Assembly: GCF_026339735.1 (NCBI RefSeq)
Contig: NZ_JAPEQG010000001.1
Location: 1,550,001-1,614,000 of the forward strand
DNA from: Streptomyces sp. NBC_01669
Lineage (GTDB): Bacteria > Actinomycetota > Actinomycetes > Streptomycetales > Streptomycetaceae
Direction of reading: 5' to 3'
DNA: 64,000 nucleotides
Shown: piece after piece, positions 6,993 to 15,289 of the stretch
How positions within the stretch are numbered: the first letter of the stretch is position 1
How the letters are laid out: the number at the start of each line of letters is the position of its first letter
Made by a program: the position numbers and the translations under genes
Notes under the pieces: generated by a model
Told to the model about the DNA's origin: nothing
Seen by the model: the letters and a program-made list of their open reading frames with translations, nothing else
Database searches by the model: none

Positions 6993-9869
6993 TCACTCGG
7001 TGGCTCCGGTGAAGGTGAGCCCGGCAAGGCGCACGGTGCCGCGCAGGGTGACGCGCACGTCCTGGACACCGGAGGCCGTCAGCGGCGCCTCACGGGCGCG
7101 GTAGTCGTACGGTCCGTCGGTGGCGGGGATGTCGATGTCCGTGGTGCGGCCGTCGACCGTGATCTCCACGGCACCCTCCCCCGCCGCGGACACGGCGACG
7201 ATGCGGATTCCGGCCGCGAAGTCGCAGCGACGGTAGAGGAGTTCGTTCCCGGGCGCGGTGGCGGTGACGGCGTCGCCGTCCGTCTTCGTACGGTCGACGA
7301 TCTCGGTGGCGAGCTGCTCGTCGTAGTCGGCGGCTTCGAGACCCCGGTGCAGGACGGGGCGCGGGCCGGACGGTTCGCCGCCGACCGTGACGGTGGCGGT
7401 GAGCCTGATGTCCGTGCTGGAGGCTCCGGCCTGGACCTCGTACGTGCCGGGTTCGACGGTCCAGCGGCCGTGCGCCACATCCCAGTGGCCGAGCTCGGTC
7501 ACCGCAACCGTGAAGTCCACGCGCTGCCCCGCGCCCGGCGCCAGGTGCAGGCGGCGGTGTCCGACGAGCTGCCGCAGCGGCCGGACGACGGACGGTGCCA
7601 CGGCCCGTACGTAGAGCTGGGCGACCTCGTCGGCGGCGACGGTGCCCGTGTTGGTGACGGTCAGCGACACCCGCAGCAGGTCGCCGTCGAGCTCCGCCGT
7701 CGCACCGGAATAGGCGAACGCGGCGTACGACAGCCCGTGGCCGAACGGGAAGAGAGGCGTCCCCTCGTAGTACAGGTACGTCTGCCGGGAGCCGATGATG
7801 TCGTAGTCCAGCAGGCCGGGCAGTTCGGCGTCGGAGGTGTACCAGGTCTGCGGCAGCCGGCCGGCCGGGGAGACGTCGCCGGACAGGATCCGGGCGAGCG
7901 CGGTCCCGGCGGCCTGCCCGCCGTGGGCCGTCCAGAGCAGAGCGGGAAGTACGGCCGCGGCGTCGGTGAGTGCGTACGGGTAGGCGGAGGTGACCGCCAG
8001 GACCGTGCGCGGGTTCGCGGCGTGCGCGGCGCGCCACAGGCGCTCCTGCTGGGCGGGCAGGTCGAGGGTGGTGCGGTCCTCGGTCTCGCGGCCGTTGATG
8101 TGGGCGTCGTTGCCGACGACGACGATCACGGTGTCGGCGGCGGCTGCCGCGCGGGCCACGGTGTCCTCGCCGCGCTCGGTCACCTCGATCTCAAAGACGG
8201 TGGCGACCCCCGCCGCGGTACCGTCGGAAATTTTCTCGTCCGCGTCGGCAACCTTTACGCCGTCGGCGGCGACAGAGACATACCTACCCGTTCCGATGTG
8301 CAGAAGGCGGTGACCTCCGACGTGCCCTTCCACCTCTTCCCGGCGGAATGTCTCCTGGACGATCCAGCCGCCCGGCTCATCCGCGGACGCGCGTACGTAA
8401 CCGTCCTCGGCGACCGACAGATAGCGGCCCGCGGGGTCCCGCAGGGTGATCACGCCGTTGCCCCAGTCGACGAGCGCCAGCTCGGACGGGGTGTCGCCGC
8501 AGGTCAGCGGGGGCAGGTCGGTGCGGCCTGCCAGGAGTGCCGGGTCGAGGGCGCCCTCCGCGCCCCGGTCGGCGCTGTCGCCGTCGTCGGTCTCGGGGAT
8601 CTGCAGCCAGCCCGCCGCGCACTTCAGGCGGACCAGGTCGGCGCCCTCCGCGAAGGTGACCCGGTCCGCGCCGAACCGGGCCCGGATCCCGTCGAGCGGG
8701 GTGGAGCGGTGGATCAGTGTGCCGCTGTACCAGTCGAGCTTGCAGGCGTCCGCGAGCAGGCCGACGACGGCGACCGTTCCCCTCTCCTCAGGGTCGAGCG
8801 GCAGCAGCCCGTCGTTCTTCAGCAGGACGACAGCCTGTTCGGCGGCCTCCTGGGCGAGCGCCCGGTGCTCGACCGTGTCGAAGGCGGTGGTGTCCGCGTA
8901 CGGGTCGAGCCCGGGGTCGAACTCCCCCAGCGAGAAGCGCAGCTCCAGGAGCCGGCGGACCGCGGTGTCGATGTCGTGCTCGTCGAGGAGCCCCTGCTCC
9001 AGCGCACCGCGGATGCGGCCGGTCATGACGGCGGATTCCTGGCCGTGGTCGGTGAAGCTGTCGACCCCGGCCTTCAGCGCGGCGGCCGTGGCCTCTTCGT
9101 GGGTGTCGAAGTAGTGCTCGGAGTCGACCAGGTTGGACGGTGCACCGGCGTCGGAGCAGACCACCAGGGACTGCTCGGTCCAGCTCCGCAGCTGCTGGGA
9201 CAGGAGCGGCGAGACATGGTTGGGCCGCCCGTTGACCAGGTTGTACGCGGGCATGACCCCGGCCACCGCGCCCGCCCGCACGGCGTCGCGGAACGCCCGG
9301 AGGTCGTACTCGTGCAGGACCCGGGGGCGGACCGACGAGGAGGAGATGTCACGGTCGGTCTCGTTGTTGTGCGCGAGCCAGTGCTTGAGGACGGGGGCGG
9401 TCCGCCAGTAGTGCGGGTGGTCGCCGCGCAGTCCCCGGGTGTACGCGACGGCGATGGCGGAGGTCAGCGCCGTGTCCTCCGCATATCCCTCCTCGCCGCG
9501 CCCCCAGAGGGGGTGGCGCAGCAGATTCACTGTCGGGGCCCAGACGTTGAGGCCGACCCGGTCGTCCTTGGCGCGCTTGGCGCGGGCCTCGTTGCCGACG
9601 GCCTCGCCGACCCGGCGCACCAGCTCGTCGTTCCAGGTGGCACCCAGCCCGACGGCCTGGGGGAAGACGGTCGCGGGCCCCATCCAGGCGACGCCGTGCA
9701 GAGCCTCCTGGCCGGTGCGGAAGGCGCCGAGCCCGAGCCGGTCCACCGCGGGCGCGAACTGGTGCAGCATCGCGATCCGCTCGTCGAGGGCGAGCCGCCG
9801 AAGCAGATCGTCGATGCGCTGGGCGAAGGGCAGCTGCGGGTCGCGGAAGGGCTGCGGTTGTTCCGTCAC
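6993..9869 (-). CDS. GH3 beta-glucosidase with inserted beta-trefoil-like domain
   Basis: 958 aa. I chose the GTG at 9869 because AAGGGGAC lies 7-8 nt upstream and the protein opens directly into the GH3 barrel; the frame itself stays open to 10121. The GH3 N-domain shows KHWLAHNNE and the nucleophile region VVCSDAGAP (Asp240). The C-domain has VVLLKNDGLLPL, and a fibronectin-III-like tail begins after FPFGHGLSYAAF. An insertion between residues of about 430 and 560 contains two repeats of the type GRYLSV/GRYVSV, resembling fascin or other trefoil modules, where many GH3 enzymes carry PA14. There is no signal peptide. It probably trims glucose from xyloglucan oligomers after the alpha-xylosidase. 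Confidence 0.88.
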   Translation of the reverse strand: MTEQPQPFRDPQLPFAQRIDDLLRRLALDERIAMLHQFAPAVDRLGLGAFRTGQEALHGVAWMGPATVFPQAVGLGATWNDELVRRVGEAVGNEARAKRAKDDRVGLNVWAPTVNLLRHPLWGRGEEGYAEDTALTSAIAVAYTRGLRGDHPHYWRTAPVLKHWLAHNNETDRDISSSSVRPRVLHEYDLRAFRDAVRAGAVAGVMPAYNLVNGRPNHVSPLLSQQLRSWTEQSLVVCSDAGAPSNLVDSEHYFDTHEEATAAALKAGVDSFTDHGQESAVMTGRIRGALEQGLLDEHDIDTAVRRLLELRFSLGEFDPGLDPYADTTAFDTVEHRALAQEAAEQAVVLLKNDGLLPLDPEERGTVAVVGLLADACKLDWYSGTLIHRSTPLDGIRARFGADRVTFAEGADLVRLKCAAGWLQIPETDDGDSADRGAEGALDPALLAGRTDLPPLTCGDTPSELALVDWGNGVITLRDPAGRYLSVAEDGYVRASADEPGGWIVQETFRREEVEGHVGGHRLLHIGTGRYVSVAADGVKVADADEKISDGTAAGVATVFEIEVTERGEDTVARAAAAADTVIVVVGNDAHINGRETEDRTTLDLPAQQERLWRAAHAANPRTVLAVTSAYPYALTDAAAVLPALLWTAHGGQAAGTALARILSGDVSPAGRLPQTWYTSDAELPGLLDYDIIGSRQTYLYYEGTPLFPFGHGLSYAAFAYSGATAELDGDLLRVSLTVTNTGTVAADEVAQLYVRAVAPSVVRPLRQLVGHRRLHLAPGAGQRVDFTVAVTELGHWDVAHGRWTVEPGTYEVQAGASSTDIRLTATVTVGGEPSGPRPVLHRGLEAADYDEQLATEIVDRTKTDGDAVTATAPGNELLYRRCDFAAGIRIVAVSAAGEGAVEITVDGRTTDIDIPATDGPYDYRAREAPLTASGVQDVRVTLRGTVRLAGLTFTGATE

Positions 9870-9967
9870 GTGCGGGTCCCCTTGGAAAGGTGGGAGGTCT
9901 TTCGATGTCCGTGCCAGGAAAGAGGTGGCCGGGCTCCGAGGGATCTGTCCAGACATCGGAAGATCTT

Positions 9968-9981
9968 TCGAAGCGCTTCGA
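9968..9981. promoter_or_regulatory. LacI-family operator, perfect 14-bp palindrome
   Basis: TCGAAGCGCTTCGA lies about 100 bp upstream of the GH3 start, in the control region shared with the divergent transporter operon. The same palindrome recurs at 10139 and near the LacI gene. Confidence 0.8.
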
Positions 9982-10138
9982 TGCTCCGTTCTCAACCCCA
10001 CAGGTGTCAAGGGTGCACCTCCGCCAGTTGTCCGCAACCGAGCCCCGTGGCGCCGGGAAACGGTTCGGAAACAGGTCGGAGGAATCTGGAAACCGACTCT
10101 TGTGCGGCCGGAGCGCTTCACTTAACCTCACTGCAACA

Positions 10139-10152
10139 TCGAAGCGCTTCGA
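10139..10152. promoter_or_regulatory. LacI-family operator, second copy
   Basis: A second TCGAAGCGCTTCGA, identical to the one at 9968, occurs 220 bp upstream of the solute-binding-protein start. Together the two sites can control both divergent operons. The remaining sequence in the 502-bp gap is non-coding. A related half-palindrome, GAGCGCTTCA, is present at 10111-10120. Confidence 0.8.
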
Positions 10153-10232
10153 CAGAGTGTCGACAGAGCCTCGATGGGGTGCCTGTCACCTTTGATCTCC
10201 CCGGATGGTGACATGCTCTGCCACCTCCTTGT

Positions 10233-10244
10233 TGAACCGCTTCA
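10233..10244. promoter_or_regulatory. Weak LacI-like half-operator
   Basis: TGAACCGCTTCA is an imperfect dyad related to the TCGAAGCGCTTCGA sites. It is 128 bp upstream of the binding-protein start. It may be a secondary site of the same regulator. Confidence 0.35.
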
Positions 10245-10371
10245 CCTGGGCAGGTTCAGCCGGTTCCGCCGGTCCTCCCGGCCCAGCCAGTAACGCCTCA
10301 CCTCAGACACAGGAGCCGAACGGCGGTCGCCCGCCGCGTGTCGTCCTGGTGCGCCTCGAAGGGTTGACGCA

Positions 10372-12042
10372 ATGACGCCGAATTCCTCCCCCGCCTCCAC
10401 CGCCCCGAGCCGGCGAAGCTTCCTCGCCTCCAGCGCCGTCGCCGCGGTCGCCGTGGCCGGCGGGGTACCGTTGCTCGCCGCGTGCGGCGGCGGCTCCGGT
10501 TCCGGGAGCAAGGACGGTACGACGACGGGCAAGGCACTCAAGAAGGTCCTGCCGGACTACATCCCGTCGAACCTGGTCCAGCCCGACGTGGCGAGCGTCA
10601 ACGGTTCGAGCCCCGGCTTCACCAAGCTGCCCGACCCGCTGGTCGCATCGGTGAAGTCCGTGCCGGGCAAGGGTTCCGCGTTCCGGATCATGACCCCGCT
10701 GTGGGGCACCGTCCCGAAGAAGAACAACCCGTACTACACGGCCGTGAACAAGGCCGTCGGCGCGACGCTGAACTTCGACCCGCAGGACGGCAACACGTAC
10801 CAGGACAAGATCGGCGCCGTGCTCGCCGGTTCGGACATCCCGGACGTCGTGACCATCCCCGGCTGGAACATGCAGGGCCAGATCCGCAACGCGATCGTCG
10901 CCAAGTTCGCCGACCTGAGCCCGTACCTGGCCGGTGACGCGATCAAGAAGTACCCGAACCTGGCGAACATCCCGACCGGCGCCTGGCAGTACTCCGTCTT
11001 CGGCGGCAAGCTCCGCGGTCTGCCCATGCCGTCCCCGATCCTCGGCAACGCGATCTTCTACCGCAAGGATCTGGTCGGCTCCGGAGCCGTGCCGGCGAGC
11101 GCCGACGATCTGCTGGCCTTCGGCAAGGAGTACACGGACGCGAAGAAGAAGGTCTGGGCCTTCGACGACCTGTGGACCTGCATCCAGAAGATCTTCGGGC
11201 TGCTGCCCGACGCCCCGCACTACTGGAAGTTGGAGAACGGCAAGCTCGTCCACAAGATCGAGACGCAGGAGTACCGGGAGGCGCTCGCCTTCGCCCGCAA
11301 GCTCCACGAGGGCGGTTACGTCCACCCCGACGCCGAGGCGGGGAAGGACGCCGACTCCAAGATCCGCTTCACCGGCGGACGCGTCCTGATGTACAACGAC
11401 GGCACCGGCGGCTGGAAGGGCATGGTCACCGAGCAGGCCACCGCCAACCCGAAGTTCGACATGCAGGCGCTGGACTTCTTCAACCACGACGGCGGAAAGC
11501 CGGTCCTGTGGCAGGACGACCCGGCAGGCATCTTCACCTTCCTCAGCAAGAAGCTGCCGAAGGCGAAGATCGAGGAGATCCTCGCCGTCGCCGACTTCGC
11601 CGCGGCGCCGTACGGCACCAAGGAGTTCATGCTCACCAACTACGGCGTGCAGGACACCCACTACACGATCAAGGACGGGGTGCCGACCTTCACGCCACAG
11701 GGCATCCAGGAGGCCCAGCCCTCCACCTTCATGTTCCTCGCGTCGCCCCCGCACACCGTCGCGTTCCCGGACGAGCCGCAGTTGGTGAAGGACTACGCCG
11801 GCTGGATGGCCCGACAGGCCCCGAACGTCAAGAAGCCGCTCTTCTTCGGTATGCAGATCGTCGAACCGCAGCGGTACGCCTCCCTCTACACGCCCTTCGA
11901 CGACCTGCAGAAGGACATCCGGCGCGGCCGCAAGAAGGTCAGTGACGTCGACGCCGCGGTGACGACGTGGAAGAACAGCGGCGGCGACAAGCTGCGCGAC
12001 TGGTACCAGGACATTCTCGACAAGAACGGCTCCGGCAACTGA
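10372..12042 (+). CDS. Lipoprotein ABC sugar-binding protein (LplA/YtcQ type)
   Basis: 556 aa. The N-terminus has a twin-arginine motif (SRRSFL) and a lipobox (PLLAAC), so it is probably a Tat-exported lipoprotein anchored on the outer membrane face. The size and the mature sequence fit the large family-1 binding proteins (LplA/YtcQ group) that bind complex oligosaccharides. The ATG follows GAAGGG by nine bases. It is the first gene of a co-directional run of transporter and glycosidase genes. From the neighbours the ligand is inferred to be xyloglucan oligosaccharides. The ATPase is not encoded here; streptomycetes commonly use a shared MsiK-type ATPase. Confidence 0.85.
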   Translation: MTPNSSPASTAPSRRSFLASSAVAAVAVAGGVPLLAACGGGSGSGSKDGTTTGKALKKVLPDYIPSNLVQPDVASVNGSSPGFTKLPDPLVASVKSVPGKGSAFRIMTPLWGTVPKKNNPYYTAVNKAVGATLNFDPQDGNTYQDKIGAVLAGSDIPDVVTIPGWNMQGQIRNAIVAKFADLSPYLAGDAIKKYPNLANIPTGAWQYSVFGGKLRGLPMPSPILGNAIFYRKDLVGSGAVPASADDLLAFGKEYTDAKKKVWAFDDLWTCIQKIFGLLPDAPHYWKLENGKLVHKIETQEYREALAFARKLHEGGYVHPDAEAGKDADSKIRFTGGRVLMYNDGTGGWKGMVTEQATANPKFDMQALDFFNHDGGKPVLWQDDPAGIFTFLSKKLPKAKIEEILAVADFAAAPYGTKEFMLTNYGVQDTHYTIKDGVPTFTPQGIQEAQPSTFMFLASPPHTVAFPDEPQLVKDYAGWMARQAPNVKKPLFFGMQIVEPQRYASLYTPFDDLQKDIRRGRKKVSDVDAAVTTWKNSGGDKLRDWYQDILDKNGSGN

Positions 12043-12148
12043 CCCGTACGGCGGACACGGACCCGTACGTACGTAAGGCAGCGAGACGGCCGCCGGGCGC
12101 AGGGACGCCCGGCGGCCAGGGCGGAGAGCACGACATGGGGAGCACACG

Positions 12149-13222
12149 GTGAATCCACGGGCCACGGTTGCGACCGAGACGGACCGCGCGGCCGACCGGC
12201 CGACGGACCCGATCGGCGACAGCGGGGACAGCACCAGCAGGGACAGCAGAACGAGTAACGGCGGCAGGAAAAGCAAACGCCCGGCGAAGACCCCACCGGC
12301 GGCCGGCGGCATCACTTGGCGCCTGCGCCTGCGCCGGGACCGCACGCTCGTCCTGATGACACTGCCCGCCATCGCACTGCTGCTGATCTTCAACTACATC
12401 CCGCTGCTCGGGAACATCGTGGCCTTCCAGGACTACGACGTGTACGACCTGGGCATCACCGGCAGCCCCTTCGTCGGCTTCGACAACTTCGCCCGGATCT
12501 TCGAGGACTACCGCTTCTGGCAAGTCCTCATCAACACACTGGTCATCTTCCTGACCCAGCTGATCCTCTTCTTCCCCATCCCGATCGCCATCGCCCTGCT
12601 GCTCAACACGATCATGAGTGCGCGGGTGCGGGCCTGGGTGCAGGCCGTCGTCTATCTGCCGCACTTCTTCTCCTGGGTGCTCGTCGTCACCGTCTTCCAG
12701 CAGATGTTCGGCGGGGCCGGCCTGGTCGCGCAGTGGCTGCGGGAACACGGTCATGAGGGCTTCGATCTGATGACCAATGCGAGCTTCTTCAAGTTCCTGG
12801 TCACCGCCCAGGCCGTGTGGAAGGACGCCGGGTGGGGCGTGATCGTCTTCCTCGCCGCACTCGCCGCCGTCAACACCGATCTGTACGAGGCGGCGGCCGT
12901 CGACGGTGCGGGGCGCTGGCGCCGCATGTGGCATGTCACGCTGCCCGCGCTGCGCCCGGTCATCGCGCTGCTGCTCGTCCTGCGGGTCGGCAGTGCGCTC
13001 AATCTCGACTTCGAGCAGATCCTGCTCCAGCGCGACCAGGTCGGGCCTGGCGCCTCCGAAATCCTCGACACCTACATCTGGTGGACGGGCATCAAGACCG
13101 GCGACTTCGGCTACGCGGCCGCCGCCGGAATCTTCAAGGGACTGTTCAGCGTCGCCATGGTGCTGGGTGCCAACAAGGTCGCCCACATGCTGGGCGAGCA
13201 GGGGGTGTACTCCAAGAAATGA
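12149..13222 (+). CDS. ABC sugar permease 1 (LplB/YteP type)
   Basis: 357 aa from a GTG preceded by GGGGAG. A long charged N-terminal extension (about 65 residues) precedes six hydrophobic segments. The ATPase-docking EAA loop is readable as EAAAVDGAGRWRRMWHVTLP. It forms the membrane channel with the next gene, whose ATG overlaps its stop codon (ATGA). Confidence 0.88.
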   Translation: MNPRATVATETDRAADRPTDPIGDSGDSTSRDSRTSNGGRKSKRPAKTPPAAGGITWRLRLRRDRTLVLMTLPAIALLLIFNYIPLLGNIVAFQDYDVYDLGITGSPFVGFDNFARIFEDYRFWQVLINTLVIFLTQLILFFPIPIAIALLLNTIMSARVRAWVQAVVYLPHFFSWVLVVTVFQQMFGGAGLVAQWLREHGHEGFDLMTNASFFKFLVTAQAVWKDAGWGVIVFLAALAAVNTDLYEAAAVDGAGRWRRMWHVTLPALRPVIALLLVLRVGSALNLDFEQILLQRDQVGPGASEILDTYIWWTGIKTGDFGYAAAAGIFKGLFSVAMVLGANKVAHMLGEQGVYSKK

Positions 13223-14202
13223 CGACTCTCCTGGAAACGGACAAGGACAGGAACCGGACGGAGCAGGCCTCCGTGGGGCCCGTGGAGTCTCCGCTCCAGC
13301 GCGCGCTGCGGATCGAGCCCCGCCCCGTGTGGGAGGAGGAGCCCACCAGGACCGGTCTCGCCTTCAAGGGCTTCGGTCTCGTCGCGATCTGCGCGATCGT
13401 GCTCGTGCCTCTGTGGGTGGTGATCGTCACCAGCCTCTCCGACACCAAGACGATCAACGACGCGGGTGGTCTGGTCGTCTGGCCCAAGGCCATCACCTTC
13501 GTCGCGTACAAGGAACTGCTCAGCGGCGGTGCCGTCACCCGCGCCGCCCTGGTGAGCGTCGGCCTGACCCTCGTCGGCACGGCGTTCAGCATGGTGATCT
13601 CGGTGCTGTGCGCGTACGGACTGAGCCGACGGGACTCCTTCGCGCACGGCAAACTGCTGATGACGCTGATGGCGACGATGTTCTTCGGCGCCGGACTCAT
13701 CCCGACCTATCTGCTGGTCACCGGCATCGGCCTGAGCAACAGCTACTGGTCGATGATCCTGCCCAGCGCGATCAGCGTCTTCAACATCCTGGTGCTGCGC
13801 GGCTTCTTCATGGACACCGCGCCCGAACTGATCGACGCGGCCCGGATCGACGGCGCCGGCGAGTGGCGGATCCTGCTGCAGATCATCATGCCGCTGTCCC
13901 GTGCGGTCATCGCGGTGATCTCGCTCTTCTACGCGGTCGGCTACTGGAGCCAGTGGTTCAACGCGATGCTGTACATCCAGGACAGCGAGAAGTATCCGCT
14001 GCAGATGATCCTGCGCCAGCTCGTCCTGCAGCACCAGGTTCCGCCGGGCGCCATGGGCGCGGCTGTCAGCAGCGGTCAGATCAACAGTCTCGCCGTGCAG
14101 ATGGCGGTCATGGTGCTGGCGCTGATCCCGGTCGCGGTGCTGTCGCCGTTCGTCCAGAAGCACTTCCAGAAGGGCATGCTCACGGGCGCCGTGAAGGGCT
14201 GA
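13219..14202 (+). CDS. ABC sugar permease 2 (LplC/YtcP type)
   Basis: 327 aa. The start is the ATG that overlaps the stop of permease 1 by four bases; the frame is open much further upstream but that part is a shadow of permease 1. Six transmembrane segments follow an N-terminal tail of about 50 residues. The EAA loop reads DAARIDGAGEWRILLQIIMPLS. The C-terminus FQKGMLTGAVKG is typical of the YtcP/LplC family. It is expected to pair with permease 1 and the upstream lipoprotein. Confidence 0.88.
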   Translation: MTTLLETDKDRNRTEQASVGPVESPLQRALRIEPRPVWEEEPTRTGLAFKGFGLVAICAIVLVPLWVVIVTSLSDTKTINDAGGLVVWPKAITFVAYKELLSGGAVTRAALVSVGLTLVGTAFSMVISVLCAYGLSRRDSFAHGKLLMTLMATMFFGAGLIPTYLLVTGIGLSNSYWSMILPSAISVFNILVLRGFFMDTAPELIDAARIDGAGEWRILLQIIMPLSRAVIAVISLFYAVGYWSQWFNAMLYIQDSEKYPLQMILRQLVLQHQVPPGAMGAAVSSGQINSLAVQMAVMVLALIPVAVLSPFVQKHFQKGMLTGAVKG

Positions 14203-14276
14203 CCCGCAGCGCACGCCCTCTTCTCACCGCGCCCCCTCTCTCCCGCTCTCCTTTCCTCCACCGGAAGGTGTTCGCC

Positions 14277-15289
14277 ATGCGCGCTTCGTCCGCGCCCACG
14301 CCCCGTCGTCGCACCGTACTGGCGGGAGCAGCTGTCGCGGCTGCGGCCGTTGCCCTGCCGGTCGCGGACCCCGCCGCCGCCCATGCCGCCGGCCGACGCA
14401 GGCCGCAGGGGACTCGGGGCGCCGAGCCCCACCGGTGGCGCACGGCGGCGATCGGCGGCACGGGATTTGTCACCGGGCTGCTGTTCCACCCGGCCGTCAA
14501 GGGCCTGGCGTACGCCCGTACCGACATCGGTGGGGCGTACCGGTGGGACGACAGGCAGGCCCGCTGGACCGCGCTCACCGACCAGCTGGGCTGGGACGAC
14601 TGGAATCTGCTGGGTGTCGAGGCCCTGGCCGTCGACCCGGCCCACCCGGACCGGCTGTATCTCGCGCTCGGTGCGTACGCCCAGTCGTGGGCCGGACCGG
14701 GTGCGGTACTCCGGTCCGAGGACCGGGGGGCGACCTGGGCGCGGGCGGATCTGACGGTGCGGCTCGGGGCGAACGAGGACGGCCGGGGCGCCGGAGAGCG
14801 GCTGCGCGTCGACCCGCGCGACAGCGAGCACCTCTGGCTCGGCACCCGCCACGACGGACTGCTGCACTCCACGGACAGCGGTGCGACCTTCACGCGGGGC
14901 GCGACCGGGCTCCCGTCCGGGGATGTGCAGTTCACGACGGGCTGTTCCGGTCGGTGGACGGCGGCATGACGTTCACTGCGGTGGCGGGCTGCCAGGCTTC
15001 GCACGCGCTGGGCTTCGGTGCTGCCGCGCCGGTCAGGGGCGGCGCGTCCGGGCGTCGCCCGGTCCACGCCGGCTACCCGGCGATCTTCCAGACCGGACGG
15101 GTCGCTGCCACGTTCGACGGGGTGGCGGTGCTGCGTTCGGACGACGCGGGCACCACCTGGGTCCGGATCAACGACGACAGCCACCAGTGGGGCTGGACCG
15201 GCGAAGCGATCACCGGCGACCCCCGCGTCCACGGCCGTGTCTACCTGGGCACCAACGGCCGCGGCATCCAGTACGCAGACCCTGAATGA
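14277..15289 (+). pseudogene. GH74 xyloglucanase, internally deleted and frameshifted
   Basis: The start ATG at 14277 follows GGAAGG and opens with a Tat-like signal (RRRTVLAGAA). Typical GH74 N-terminal sequence follows (FVTGLLFHPAVKGLAYARTDIGGAYRW, with the catalytic-base Asp region TDIGGAYRW). The frame stops at 14969. From about 14935 the GH74 C-terminus continues in another forward frame, as GLFRSVDGGMTF, RSDDAGTTWVRINDDSHQ and GDPRVHGRVYLGTNGRG, and ends at 15289. Only about 340 codons remain where GH74 enzymes have 700 or more. The middle of the propeller, including the general-acid Asp, is missing. The junction joins two similar Asp-box repeats (DGLLHSTDSGATF at 14855 and DGLFRSVDGGMTF). 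The product should be inactive. Confidence 0.85.

Noticed and set aside
4619..7012. A plus-strand open frame of 797 codons opposite the alpha-xylosidase gene
   Set aside because: Same reason: it lies antisense to a protein with all GH31 catalytic motifs and has no ribosome site.
6903..10211. A plus-strand open frame of 1102 codons opposite the GH3 gene
   Set aside because: It is the antisense shadow of the GH3/GH31 genes in high-GC DNA. Its composition is Arg/Gly/Val-rich without any domain, while the opposite strand encodes complete enzymes.
12906..14969. A single long protein of 687 codons through permease 2 and GH74
   Set aside because: The first part is an out-of-frame reading of the permease genes. 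The real GH74 start is the ATG at 14277 with its own ribosome site and signal peptide.
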